Shown piece by piece: positions 46,101 to 58,903 of a DNA stretch of 64,000 nucleotides (the first letter of the stretch is position 1; the number at the start of each line of letters is the position of its first letter). Location of the stretch: the NCBI GenBank assembly GCA_033063855.1, contig CP093829.1, forward strand, positions 4,908,243 to 4,972,242. Direction: 5' to 3'. The stretch is from Smittia aterrima (Eukaryota > Arthropoda > Insecta > Diptera > Chironomidae). The notes below the pieces were generated by a model. The model did no database searches and was not told where the DNA came from. It saw nothing but the letters and a program-made list of their open reading frames with translations. A program made the position numbers and the translations under genes.

Positions 46101-49100
46101 AAGTTCGCTCGACATATGAAAACTTCGCTACCTGAGTGAATACACACGATTCGCTTCTCGTCATTCATTGAAAATGATTTTATTTTTGAAATGTAAACAG
46201 AAATGATTTGATTTGTTGTCTTATTTGTAAGCAACGGTTTAAGCTTCAAATCTGTTGGCGGCACAATCGTGTTGTACAATAATTTTATAATCATAAGCAC
46301 ATTCATGTCAATGATACATAAATTAAGCGAGAATTTGTTGTTTTGGTTGATTCATCAAAATTGGAGAGCGGAAAAGGAAAAATGTTGTGACAGCAGAAAA
46401 TCCGGGCGGAGATTTATTATTTCGTCGTGAGATGAGTTGCAGTCAAAAAAAACTTTTTTTTAGTTTTCATAATTTATGTTCAGTCCAACAGACATTCGCG
46501 GAATTGCCATCGAGACGACTAAACCAAACTCTGGTTGTGACTTTGAGTGAAGCCTTCAGATTTTTATTTTGTTGAGAGTTTAAGTTTGACGAAGTCAGAA
46601 AAAGGTTTCCGACACTGCTTTTGCTTTAGCTCAGCAATCTCTTGATACTTTTCAGATTCCTTTCAAGCTTTTCATAATTTGTGAACAAAACGGTTCTTCT
46701 TCTTCTCCTAAGAAGAAGATCGCTAAGGAAAAAAGTAAAAGTTGAGAATTTTACTGAGCCTAAGAAAAGCTTTTAAACTTCACCTAAGGCTAAAGAAGAA
46801 ATTCCATCGCGGAGTGTCTTTAATCGCTCACGGCAAAACAACCTTTTCCTTTCTGATAACAATAAACTTTCACTTCCCGTTTGCATTCCTTCCTCTCTCG
46901 CCTATCGTTCGTTATCCTCCGACAAAAGAAAAACTCATAAGACTCGAGAATAACTCATAAAGCGATTATGAGAAATTTATACACCCGTCGACTTGAGTTT
47001 ACGATTTGTCCCTTCTCGTTCTCGCACTCGCTCTCGAATTCCAAAATGATACGAAGAAACGTTCACTTTGCGTGTGTTTTATGAGCTTTCCAACTGTGCT
47101 TTTATGTGCTTTACTTTTCAAAAAAGCCTTTTAACAACAACGGGAGCCTTTGTGAGGTGCATATTCATCGGCTGGTTGTAGACATGCATGTTTTATGGAC
47201 TGTAAAGAACATTAGTTGTGAGTAAGTTTGCCTCTTCAGATTATGATATATCGTCTTCTGCAATGAGCTGTTTAGACTTCGCTGTGTGTACAACGAGCAA
47301 AGACATAAAAGCGTCTGAATGTGAAGAAGCGACAGAGAACGAATGTGGAGGGAAAATATTTCCTCAGATGATAAAAATTAAATATTAATTTAAATGTATG
47401 TTCTTGTTTCTTTCTCCGAAGACAAATTTCGAGTGCGAGGAGCAATTTTAAAGAAGGTTTACGTAAATGACGGTGAATTATGATGTCGAGAGAGCGAACA
47501 TCGTAGGGCACATTAGCGCCGATATTATTCAAGATGCTTTTTAATGTGACTCGTAATTTCGCTTGATTCTCGAGAGCGCAACATGTTTTTTATGTTTATC
47601 ATTCACTTGCCAGGGAAAATTTTTCGATGAGGCGAGAGAGGAGAAGGGAAAAAATGAATTTTCATTATGACTAAAGTTGAAAGCTTCCCTTCTCATCGTT
47701 TGTCGTTCGTCGTGCCGACATTTTCCTGTTATTGTAAAAAGCACTCGCCCCTACTGGCAAACAAAAGATGAACGGAAGCAGCAAAAAGCAGAGAAACGAC
47801 ACCAAAACGAGACGGGAAGAAATTCATTGTAAGCAACACCCAAATGACTCAGGAAAGAAGGAGAAGCTCTTCTGCTGGATTGTATGTGGAAAATCAATAA
47901 AAATAAATTATCCAACTCCAAGAGGTGCCGTTTGGCGAAAGCATAATGAAAACAAATAAACTTCTCCTCCTTCTATTTTAGCCTCGAGGATGAGCAAAGA
48001 AGAAGAACTTGATGAAATGGTCGCGAGGAAGTCGACCGCACACACGACATGATTGACGCTTCATAATTCTCAACGTGACATTCAAAAACTCATTCAAACT
48101 ATTCACGATAATCTTTATGGCAGTGATTGTCATGTGAAGTGAAGCTTCCACACTCCAGGTCAAAGATTTTCCTTTTCCGCTCACATTGACACCGGAAACA
48201 TGACATTCTGCCATCAAATCATCTCGAGCATATTGAACTCTCGACTCTTCAAGAAGATATTTCTGTTACAGAGAGAGAGAGAGTGAGATGGGAAGGAAAG
48301 GAAAACCCCGAATTTGCCGAGATGGTGTCAAATCAAATTTATGTCATGCAATTTGAGAGCGTGATACGAAGAGAATGAAAAATTGATTAGTTTATTGTTG
48401 GGGATCAATAATCCGGCTTCTAATCCAATACAACATAACTGGATGTCGAATGATTGGACAAATACAAGCAGTTAGCTAAATCGAATTTGCTTTTGTTTTT
48501 GCTCCCTCAGACGAATCGATTTGAAGACAGAAGAGTGAAGCCTTTAATGTTATTAGACGAGAGCTTTAGCTAATTACAGAAGCTCACTTGAAATTTATTT
48601 GCTCGTCTGGATAGTGCTTCACTCCTTTGACAGTTGAAATATATATTTAATTGTACTAACGACGTGTTCGTCTGTCGTCGTTGTCGTTTCATGGGAATAA
48701 TTAAAAGTTTTAAAATTAGTTGGAGCATTATGTTGATGCTTCGCAGGCCATAATTGCGACTGACGGAGAGATTCGAACATAAAAGCACATTGTGGCTCAA
48801 CATAAAAAAAAAACTTTTATTCCTCACTCTCAGCTCCTCTCGCTGGCCCGACTGCGATAATAATAATATTTTTAAAACGAGGACGAATTTAATTCGAATA
48901 AAAAGGCAAATGAGAAATTGTCGGGAGATTTATGATAAATTTATCTTTCTGTGTTTTAATTGGGGAATAATTATCGTGTACGACTGGCGGGCCGAGCATA
49001 ATTCGTTCTGCTAATTATTTTTTTAACGGAAAGCATAAAAATGCTCAGATTTCTGCTGTTGCTGCATGCAAAAGAGCTTAACTTTTAAATTAATTGCCGA

Positions 49101-52100
49101 GGAATCTCCATCTCGAGTCATGAAAAAAGTTTATGATTGATGTAAATAAAATCTTTCGTCATCGTTTTGTGTTGCCGAAAAGCATGAAGAAATCTTTCCA
49201 TCTGCGGAAGTTCGCATTTCAATCTTTGATCAAAGCGAAAAAAGAAAACTCGCGAGCAAGGAAATTAGAGCTCGCTCGAGGAAGCTTCTGTCGTTTGTCG
49301 GCAGAAAGGTAGAAAGGCTCGTAAAAGTAGCAAAATTATTGAGCTCTCGACTGAAGAAAAATTCAATAAAACGCGTCACAGACTCGAAAGTAGTTTTCAA
49401 CTTAAAGGTAAAGGAAGTTTGTTGTTGCCGTTATTCATTTCCCTTCGCAATTTTTTATTTTCCATTAACAAAGGATTTCTCACTTTAATTTCATCCGTTC
49501 CATGGCACAAAAACAAAGAAACATTTCTCGCTTTCGGTCTCGGCTTCTTCCCTCGCTACGCGGTACCTCCTTCTGTGTCGTTCTTTATTTGCTCTCACTG
49601 CGACATTAATTCTACAACTTTAACTGCTGTTTCACGCTCATGTTGGCTCGGTTCATGCGAATCACTTTTTTTATATTTAGTTTTTCAAATTGGAAAAACT
49701 TTTCGCTGAAGCACGAGTTTGAAATAGCCACCGACACACACTGAGCTCCATAACTCCGCGGAAAATTCTTCCTTTGATTTATTTTGCCTTCACTTTTATG
49801 GAACACACAAGCAGTGTCGTTAAGTTTAACATTCCTTTCCACTGCCAGCGACTTATTCTCTTTTCCTTTCCGTCGTTAAATAATTTTCGAAGCTTGTCGT
49901 GCATAAATTTTTCTTTCCTTTTATTTTTTTCCTTGCAGCTTTACTTATGAATATTTCACTTTTATTTCTACAACACTTCTAACGTTTCTTGACTTCTCGC
50001 CCCACATTTTTTCATTAATCATGAATGTTACATTCACTCTTTTCAATAATCCGATTTAATTCCGATTTTTTTTCTTTTTCCTTTCGTTCTTTGACTTAAT
50101 CCGTTCGGGGAATATTAGAAATATTTTTATGATGATATGACTTCTCCTCTTTCAATCCTTTCACGACGAGCTGATTCTCATTCGCGTCTTCATTGATTCG
50201 AATTGCAATAGAAACTAAACAACTCCGACTCCGCTTTGGATTCTTTTCATTCCTCAATGTTTTTCCCACGATGAAAGTGCACAAATCGGAGGAGGTGAAG
50301 TGCATTCGTTGTGTTGAGTCTGCGCATTTTCTTCGGGAAAATCTTTCTCTCTCGGTCGATGAGAGCGACGAACAAGTAAACCGTGAGAAACATAAACAAT
50401 ACAAATCGTGTTCTAGATTCTTTTTTCAGGTTCGGTTCACCTTATTCTTGTTGCGAGTGGTTTCGGCATTAGGTTATTAGATGAGGGAACGAGAATCAAG
50501 GTCGTCGAAGAATTTCCATTGGCATTGACACGTTTGATGTCGTTAGCTGATAAAACGACAAATGCCGGTAACTAAAATCATTCCTTGTTTGAGTTTGAGC
50601 TTTGAAGTTTTCTCACTTACAAATTTCCTTGAAATGTTTGAGTTTAAGAACTAATTTTGACATGTTAAAGTTTTGAGATTATTTCCATTGAAAGGTGTCG
50701 ATCCCAGACACAAGTGTCAATAGAGACGGCTCTTAAGATAAAAGTGAAGAAGCATCTTCATAGAAATGTAGTCGACGGCAAGCTAAAGCAAACAGGTAAT
50801 TCATATTTCTCCCCCAACTCTCTCTATCTCTTTCGCCTCTTCACTCGATCCCGGCAAACGAAAAACAATATTTATTTTATATCCACACTTTCGCATGATA
50901 TAAGAGCGAAGAAGTTTTTTTTCTTTTACGTTACGAGCTGAGCAGTGTCTTCCTCCTTCGTTTCATCTCCTCGACGAAGGTATTACGCATCAAACGGTGT
51001 ACATAAATATTTGGATAAGGATACACAGAATACGTTACAGCATGAAATATCTTCTATGTGCTTGTTCGCTTCGTCTTTCGCTTTCTTTGCTTTTCTTCTC
51101 TTCAGATTAGATTGAATCGAATGTGATTATCATTCATTGAGATTCTATTCTTGTTCGGGTTTCTTTCTTTCCACATTTCTTTTTTACTTTCCTTCCTTGA
51201 AGCTAAAGCGAAGGAAAATGCGAAGGCAAATATCTTCATCTTTTAATTTTTTATGTTATTTGAATAATAAAGTCGTTCTCAAAATTGTTTGTATGGAGAT
51301 TGGAATCGAGATTATAGCTGAAAGGTATGCTGGGGGAAGTGTGAGGAGGCTGCGTGTGTGGGTGGGAGATGAGAGCGAATCATAAAAAAAAATTCAGATG
51401 GAAGCACAGATTTATGATCGCTCGTTGTTTATTATCACGAGTTTTGATTGAGTCGTCAAGTTTGGGGATTTCAAAGGATGAAAATAAACTCAGTGTGGGC
51501 TCATCAGTTAGAGAGATACCTTCGAGAAGAGATAGATAAAAATATCAAGTATAATTTAATTAGCATAAGAAGTTAAAGACCTAAAGTCATCTCATAAAAA
51601 GAAAAGCTTTCACAAAGTCCTTTGCTTTCATGATCCATAAACATCTTAAGCCTTTCTCCTCGACGAACGTGTTCGAGCGAGTAGAACGGAGTTCGAGTAA
51701 ATAAAAAATCTCTCTCTAGACAACTAGAAAAGGTGAAGCGACTGTATGTCAATAAATCTTCATCTTGTTTCGGCATTCGCAACACGGCTCGATATCTTTC
51801 TTCGTGTTAATTTCCAATTAGGGGGCGATGTACGTCTTGTTATGCGTAATCCCCTTATAAGTGGGGAGGGATGATTGTGGGCGGAAAGGGAAACGATCTG
51901 TCAAATGAAATATTCCAACCACTTGTTCTCAGCCTTGTTTCCCAATTTTCATAAATTTTTCACAAACTCCACCCAATAAATCTTGTGATGTACGTTCGTT
52001 CTTTAGCATGACACCCAGACGAGCTGATGTAGCTGAATGTTCAATTAATTGATCCATTTGCTTCTTTCACTTTGCCACATTCTTTCTTTCTCTCGCTCGA

Positions 52101-55100
52101 AAGTTCACATCGAGAGTGAAATATGCCCTCAATCTAAATTGGACGACTGCAAGAATAATCGCTTGCTTCTCAAGCTTGTAGTCATTTGCTGGCGTGTGTC
52201 TACAAGCGAAATGGAAAAGGATCTAATAGATGTCGGGCAATAAAAAAAGAGAGTGAAACACCTGTCCGAAAAATTGAAACACAAGAAGCCTCTCAGGATT
52301 TATGAGTCTTTTGTCGATGAACACGAGTCGGCTTCTATTGGCCAAGACGTGAAATTGCTTCGTGCGATGAATGTTTTTGCCATTCCTTGCTAAAGAGCTC
52401 AGATCAGGTTGCTCAGAGATTACAGCTATCGATGTTGATAGAAGCAAAAACTCTTCGAGTAGCTGAAAGCTTTTCCGAGCGAACAAGTGAGAGAGTGAGA
52501 GAGATATGCTCAAGCTTGAAGTTTGATTGAGCTAATAATCCAAACTTTTCCAATCTAATTTCCAACTCTGCTCATCAACATCAAACTTTCGCATACATTC
52601 GTTCACTGAAACTTTGACTAAACATTATTTATTTGTGTAAAGTTCTGATTTATGTAAAATGAATTTGATTCCCTCACAGATCCTCCTTTCGCATGCCTAC
52701 ACGAATGTTCTCCAGCTTTTTTTATTTTCATTGGTTTTGATATGTTTTGATGAAGCATCCGTAAATATTTTTCGGCAAAATGAGAAAACAAAAATTTTTG
52801 TATTTGAATCATTTCGCTTCGTAACAAGGAACTTTTCCAATAATTTTATTTTGCTCGCTACCGCTCGAGCCAATAAAGAGTTAAAATCGATAGTAGATTT
52901 TCATAAACAGTTTTGCGGTGTTTTTTTATGGTTGAGAGAACGAGGTAATTATATGAAAAATGTTTTTTTATTTTGTGTTGCGGGCCATAATTTTCATCAA
53001 TCATAACGGAAAATGCTTTTGTGATGCGAGAGAATAAATGCAAACAATAAATAAATGAAGAGGTGAAAAGGCATTAAAGCAAATTTAACTGCGAAGCCAT
53101 TAAATTCGTCTGCGAAATTCGTTCAACACGAAAAGTTCATGAACTTGAGATGAGGAACAAACGAACAAAAAAAGAATTTCGTTTGAATCAGAGAAATGAC
53201 GGAGAAAAGCTGAAAAATATTTATAAAAGCACATTTATAGAATTGAATTATTCGCTTGAAACAAAATTAAATTGAATTCCGTTTCTCTCTCTCGTTCGAT
53301 TTGTTTTTAAATCGATCCTGTTGAAGCAGGGGCGGAAAAGTTATCTGAACAAGATGAAAATTAAATTGACTAAGTTTCTCGTTTGTTTTTGTTGCTTTCT
53401 CGTGACACAAAGTTCAAAAGCAAATCGAGGAGATTTAACTAAAGTTTAAATGCAATCGACGAATAAAAACATTTTTTTTTTGTTATCATGGCAATCGATT
53501 TTTTTGCCGTTGATCCAAAAATAAAAAAAAAGTTGTTTCAGGAGATTTTCTACGAAATCTCTGAAAGCAGATTTGTTAAACTTTCTTTTTTCTCAGCTCT
53601 CGAAATTTATGTACTCGCAAGGAATCCTTACTTTGTTCTTGTCTCATTCAGAAAATTACAAATCGGAAACTTGCTCCTCCCGAAGGAGGAAAAGTCAGGA
53701 AGAGAAAAATGTTTCAAGCAAATCTAGAAGAAGTCGAGAAAGGAATCCAATAAATTTTTAATTTTCATTTTGTTCAGTGGAATTTATTGAAGGTTTTGTA
53801 GTAAAACATTTTAAAAGTTTTAAAGTATTTTTGTCTCGTCATTGAAGTTAAGTCTTGTTGTGCAACAATGACATTCCATTTGTTGAAAGAGGAAGAAGAA
53901 TTTCAACTCAATCTCGTCTGAAATGCAATTAGCGGCATCAAAGCAACAAACGTAACTAAGTTCCTTGTTATTCTGCTGCAAAGGAAGTTTCCACTTACCG
54001 TGTGAGCGTTCACATAGTTTTTTCTGTTGAAGCAGTTGCCATGCCACAACTTAAATTAAATAAAATTATTTTTAGAAAAATGAAAATTCCAAGAAAGTGA
54101 CACATTTCCGTTTGAAAGTTCTCCACGTCGATAGAAAAGCGGATGAAGTATTTTTTAATTAACTTGCTTCGCCTCCTCAAAACCGGGCGAATATCTTCTC
54201 TCACTTAATCCAAGGTGAGTCGTCGAGTTGCCATGAGAAATGTGAAGTTCTATCTCCCCCGGCTTCGACTGAATTGAATTGCGAATGAAAAAAAAAGCTT
54301 TTCCAGTCATTCATTCAACGAGGGAGCTTAGCGTCTTCGGATTGGAATTTGAAAATGAAGGATTCCTCTCCATTGCGAAAGATCTTTTACTGATGGAACT
54401 TCATTAGCCGAACGATGTGCTTACTCAGTCGGAAAAGTTTCAAAAAGAATTTTCCGTGGTAAAATCTTTTTTCTTAAAGCTCCGTCTCTCGCGATATAAT
54501 CGCGCTTCATGTTTACATTAAGACGAGAATCCAATTGGACGTAATTTGATTTTAGCGCAGCTCCTGAAACGAATTTAAATGTGGCGGACTGAATATTTAA
54601 ATTCCCATGAGCAGTGGTCGAAAGGTGACGGGCGGTTGATGGGAAAGAGAAGGTGGAAAAGAGTAATAAAAAAACTTTACAATTTCCCAACCGACAATAA
54701 AAAAATGCGGACAAAGTAAGAACTCTCTAAGAAGTATTTAATAATTTGATCTGCTCAGTCTCTCTGGAGGATTTCGAATTCAACCATAAAAAAAACGCGA
54801 TAAAAATTTATTCATTTTGGACAAGAAATGTTTTATTCCGGGGCAAAGATATTAAAATTCATTAAATACAAAACAAATTTTTTATTCAAGGGAGAAGCGG
54901 GAGGAGGATTGAATACATGAAGAGTTTTGAAAAGCTTTTGGTCTTAGGAGGTTTCACTTCCGAACCCTCACGGGGTTCACGAAACAAAAACAATTACAGA
55001 ATAATCGACCGAAATGAGAAACATATTGAGAATAATTTGCATAATACTTCGTCGTAATGAAGCTGAGTCCTGAGAGCGCCTGACGTCGGTTTTTTGTTTT

Positions 55101-55228
55101 TTGGATGCCAAACGTGCAAGCGATGAGAATTTTGACTGCGTGGAATTAATATCGGAAGTTATTTATGAGCAACTCCCTCAGCGCTCCATTTACATTTACT
55201 TACCGACGAGGCGGATAATTTTCAATTC
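43138..55228. other. 12 kb intergenic region; no supported gene
   Basis: Lies upstream of the LRR gene (its 5' UTR and promoter are at the left end) and downstream of the zinc transporter. Composition is AT-rich with GA/TC-rich runs, for example at 48273-48290. The longest open frame is 157 codons (43966-44439, plus) and shows no domain. AATAAA on the minus strand at 54837-54832 or 54812-54807 could end the zinc-transporter transcript. Genes made only of very short exons could be missed. Confidence 0.45.
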
Positions 55229-55371
55229 TTATTCCGGATTTGTACAATCATTGCAAACTTCCATTCCATCGTCGTACTCCTCGATCTGCAGAGTCGTCTC
55301 AAAGAAATCATACTTGGCGTGAATCAACTTGGTCGCCTCTCTTAGTACAGTTTCGGTGTTGGTCGTTTTAG
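55229..55371 (-). CDS. ZnT last exon
   Basis: Acceptor attcgatag; 47 codons including TAA at 55231-55229. Encodes the end of the cytosolic domain with the FFETTLQIE motif and Cys-x2-Cys (VCNDC). A consensus donor (gtaagt at 55203-55198) lies 25 bases after the stop, so the 3' UTR might be spliced. Confidence 0.93.
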
Positions 55372-58300
55372 CTATCGAATGAAGAAACAAACACTTTTTC
55401 TTTAGTAGCAATCAATAATGTGTGGGCTCAGAAGGTTTTCTCTCTGCAATCACAATCGAGACGACAAGGAAAACTCTTTTTCTCTCAGATCAATTTGCAT
55501 AATTTGAACGAGGAGATTCTCAGCCCGGCGACGTTCAATCCCCGACACGTTCAAGCATCCTCTGTCTCTCTGCCTGATTTGAATTCTTGTCGAACTAATT
55601 TCTAGGATTTTGACTTTCTTTTTTTTTCGTTTTCCTTTATCGTCTTGAGACATGTGAGAGAAGATGTCGAGATCGTGAAACCTTCCGCAAATAAAAAATT
55701 ATCAATATTCGAGCGTAAATTGTTTTTATCTTTGATTCGTTTGGACTGATTCAATCTCAGCAAATGCAAGCTCCTCATATCATCGAAGTGACATGCATAT
55801 GAAAAGACTTTATCCCATTCTCAGCAATCGAACGTTGATAGCATTATCGATTACGAACATATGACTTCTTTATTAAAACAAAAAAGAGAAAAGAAAAAAT
55901 TCTGATTCGTTGGAATAAAAACGTCTCTGAAGCAAATCTAACGTTTGATTTGGCATATTAAGCCTTGTTGTGCCAAACGATATTCTTTTATCTTTTTGGC
56001 ATGCTTTCGCCTTTGTTGGGCTCGAAGGAAAATGTTTTTAGAAGGCGTGAAGACGAAACAGCGAAGCATGTGATAAAACCGACATTTTTATCGTCGTTAT
56101 TCGAAACAAAAACGAAGTTTGACGTGCAAGTTTTTCTAGTCGAGAAATTCCGAAATGATTTTCGCACAATCTGCTGCTCTGCTTGCTTATGACCTAGTGA
56201 AGTTTTCATATGATTTGCACTCATTCGAGGGAGAGAGGAGAAGCTTGAAATAATAAGTTTGATGCTGAACTAAAGATTGTTTCGAAATATATTTGAATGC
56301 GAAAATCGCTGCATTGACAGTTGTCGGGATAGCAGAAGCTTCTAGCTTTTGTCTCGATATCACACGAGATGATCTCAGCTTTTATGAGCTTCCCTATTCA
56401 AATTCACTGCAATTTTATTGCTCGTGAAGAGGTAGACAGAGAAAATAGAAACTGCAGGAGATGATGGCAGATCATAAAGTCTAAACATTTCGAATCGGAA
56501 AACAATTTCGAGCGGAAAACTTGATTTTGCAAAATGAAATTTTCTTTTGAACTTACCGACAGCAAGATGGGCAGCAAGTGCGACTTTGCTGACGCTCAGA
56601 GCCTGAGGGAGAAAAGATAAAAAATGATGATTGAAGATAAACGAAAGGATTTGTTAAATTGCTCATGAAAACTATCCACGAAGCTTATCGTTTGATTCTC
56701 ACCCAGATGCGAAGATTATGAACGCGAACAACGCCATCGATATTGAGAAAAGTTTCCATAATCTCAGTGTAGTCAAGATACTCGGGCGTCGCCTCCATTA
56801 GAACCTGCGGTCGTTAACAGGAGAAAGCAGGAAAGGTGAAAAACGGTTTATGTTTGGCTTAGCACGATACTTTCTATTGACAAAGTAAGAGGAAACGACT
56901 GAAGACGAGGAGAATGTTGTATCAAATTGATTGGAAAATTATGGAGAAGGCAACGCGCGGGTGCTTGATGGGAAAAAGATTATTTTCGGTATCGGCAAAG
57001 GTAGCAAATTGAATTTGGGAATCTCACACACTCAACGGCTCCCCAACTTCACGTGAAATTTCACCCTCTGATTGCTTTTTTTCTTTTCTACTTGTAATCG
57101 GCGACAACGATGAAAGGGGAAGAGAAAATGAAGAGGAAATTGGTCTGAAGAAATCTCTCGCAATTTCACCGTTAACGGCATTAAACTTAATTTTCTGTGT
57201 CTATCGTCATGCTAAGCTTCTTCTCCACTACAGGTGAGCACGAACTTTTCCTTCTTTTTTTGGGAGAAAACGCGAGATTCGAAGACACAGCGAGTTCAAG
57301 GAGAGGAAGAAAGAAAATGATAATTTCACTTCAGCTCCCCGCAAATTGAAAATTTCCTGTGTTGTCTTCCTCTACTCGTTCCTCGAACGAGCAAGAGAGA
57401 GAAAGACGAAGGGAAAGAAATGTTTTCAAACCATTAAATGCTCGAGCGATCGAATCGTGGCGGGTAAGCTAAAACAAGGAAGTGGAATTATTAAAAATAC
57501 ATTGGATTAAATTATTGGAAATTCCATCAAAATTTCCCGCCCGAAAGATTTTCCGACTGTTATCTCACGAGCCATCAGACGATTCGGAATGTGAAATCAC
57601 CGTGAAAAAAGGGAAAGAAAATTCGAAGAACAAAGACAAAGCGATGTAGGCGGAAACGAGTGAGAGAGAGAAGGCGAACCATTAAATATTTCGTTGAGGT
57701 CTTTCTACATCTTCTTCTTCCTTTCGATGTTTCTCAATCGGAAATTTAATATTTTATACATTTCAATAATGATTGAAATTCCTTGCCGCTTCATCGTCGT
57801 CCGCCTTCATTCTATTCCCCTCAGACCTATTGCCTGAGAAAAGTGCTTTAAAGCTCACGAAAATCAATAGGTCTGAGGCAACGAGAAAAGCATAATGTTA
57901 TTCAATGAAAGCTTAGCAGGAAGCAAAGCGGAGGGAAAACATAATTTTCAATTTAATAAGAAAGAAAGAAAACGAAGTTTCTCGACAAGAAAGCTCTGAG
58001 AGAATCTTGTGAACTGCAGGAACAAATATCAAACTAACTGCAGTTTCTCAACATTAAGAATTTAAAAGCGACGGAACGTTATCGACTGTTTGAACTTGGA
58101 TTATTTATTTCCGATGCTAGCGCGATGTCTGATACTTTGGAGATTTAGGAAGTGAAAAGTTATTTCAGAGACTTTTTGGCTTCACCATCCAAACGATGCT
58201 TCCTCGCTTTCCAATCAATCGTCGACATGTTCGGTTAGAACACACAGAAACTGTCACATCATTGAGGTTATCAATATTGCAAGAGAACACTCACCAAGAC

Positions 58301-58903
58301 GGCATCCTTCATGATATTCACTGTTGTAAAGAGCACAAGGATTGAGAACAAGAAGGTACAAATTGGATCGACGATAGACCATTCCGGTTTGAAGAAGATG
58401 ATGATGGCGGCAATGAAGACTCCACAAGATTGAACAAAATCGCTTATGACGTGAATAAGAGCAGCTCGTACGTTCATGTTCTCGCGAACATTTGGAAGTG
58501 TAATATTGCTTGAATTTGCTTCGACTCCTTCATGCGAATGCCCTTCTTTTGCATGGCTATGACTATGGCCATTCCCTGCATGAGAATGCCCATGTCCATG
58601 AAGAGCGCAGCCCATTCTGTTGACCCAAATGAATAAAATATGTTAACATGAATGCAAAGCTTAAAATTTAATTTGTTCGGGGACTGAGGGAGTTCAAAAG
58701 TGCTCTTGGTTTGTTGTACTTACATGATGTTAACGACGATTCCGAAGCCGCTACTTATCAACATGATAAGACTGTCAATCTCGAAATTTGGCGCGATCAC
58801 ACGCTGGATCGCCATGTAGACCAAAACTGCCGTCACAACCCAAATCATGAGAACCGAAATTAAAGCGCCAATTACTTCCGCTCGGTGGAAGCCAAAGGAC
58901 AAT
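55229..58903 (-). CDS. Zinc transporter, SLC30/ZnT family (5' partial)
   Basis: Five exons (58903-58724, 58616-58295, 56804-56703, 56602-56557, 55371-55229) join in phase to give about the last 265 residues. ZnT proteins are dimeric cation-diffusion facilitators that exchange cytosolic zinc for protons into vesicles or out of the cell. Visible parts are TM3 (VIGALISVLMIWVVTAVLVY), TM4 (LIMLISSGFGIVVNI), a histidine-rich cytosolic loop (HGHGHSHAGNGHSHSHAKEG), and TM5 with the zinc-site pair His-x3-Asp (LIHVISDF). TM6 follows, then the cytosolic ferredoxin-like domain (NIDGVVRVHNLRIWALSVSK and ETTLQIEEYDDGMEVCNDC). This plan matches the vertebrate ZnT2/3/4/8 group and fly ZnT35C-like proteins. 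TM1-TM2, with the first zinc ligands, are encoded beyond 64000, since no such exon is found between 58904 and the window end. Confidence 0.94.
55372..56556 (-). other. ZnT intron (1.2 kb)
   Basis: Between the 46-base exon and the last exon; donor gtaagt, acceptor gatag. Nothing else recognised inside. Confidence 0.7.
56557..56602 (-). CDS. ZnT short exon (46 bases)
   Basis: Between acceptor ttttctccctcag and donor gtaagt. Encodes ALSVSKVALAAHLAV, the conserved strand and helix of the ZnT cytosolic domain. Too short for simple open-frame searches; identified from family continuity. Confidence 0.92.
56703..56804 (-). CDS. ZnT exon of the cytosolic domain start
   Basis: 102 bases in phase 0, between an acceptor ending at 56805 and donor gtgaga. 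Encodes VLMEATPEYLDYTEIMETFL then NIDGVVRVHNLRIW, typical of the ZnT C-terminal domain. Confidence 0.94.
57819..57878. repeat. Perfect 14-base inverted repeat with 32-base loop, in a ZnT intron
   Basis: The arm cctcagacctattg (57819-57832) and its exact reverse complement (57865-57878) are separated by 32 bases, which themselves contain the palindrome gctttaaagc and complementary tgag/ctca. RNA from either strand could fold into a stable two-tier hairpin. Perfect arms of 14 bases this close together are unlikely by chance in a window of this size. The stem is short for a microRNA precursor. Confidence 0.75.
58295..58616 (-). CDS. ZnT exon with His-rich loop, TM5 and TM6
   Basis: Acceptor gggtcaacag; donor gtgagt after GTC TTG. 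The first base completes an Ile codon, so MGCAL is internal (end of TM4) and not a start. It encodes the His-rich loop, LIHVISDF in TM5, and TM6 up to IMKDAVL. Confidence 0.95.
58724..58903 (-). CDS. ZnT exon with TM3 and TM4
   Basis: Acceptor tttcaccag; donor gtaagt. Encodes LSFGFHRAEVIGALISV, a signature of ZnT proteins between TM2 and TM3, through to VVNI in TM4. The first base completes a codon from an upstream exon outside the window. Confidence 0.94.

Noticed and set aside
48751..48790. T-loop-like word (gttcgaatc on the minus strand) suggesting a tRNA
   Set aside because: No acceptor stem, D arm or anticodon arm could be folded around it.
53995..54060. Consensus donor gtaagtgg on the minus strand following a short open frame
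   Set aside because: No matching acceptor or conserved-looking protein could be attached to it.
58271..58615. Reading MGCALHGHGH as the start of a separate small protein
   Set aside because: It lies inside TM4 of the zinc transporter; the upstream acceptor and phase show it is internal.
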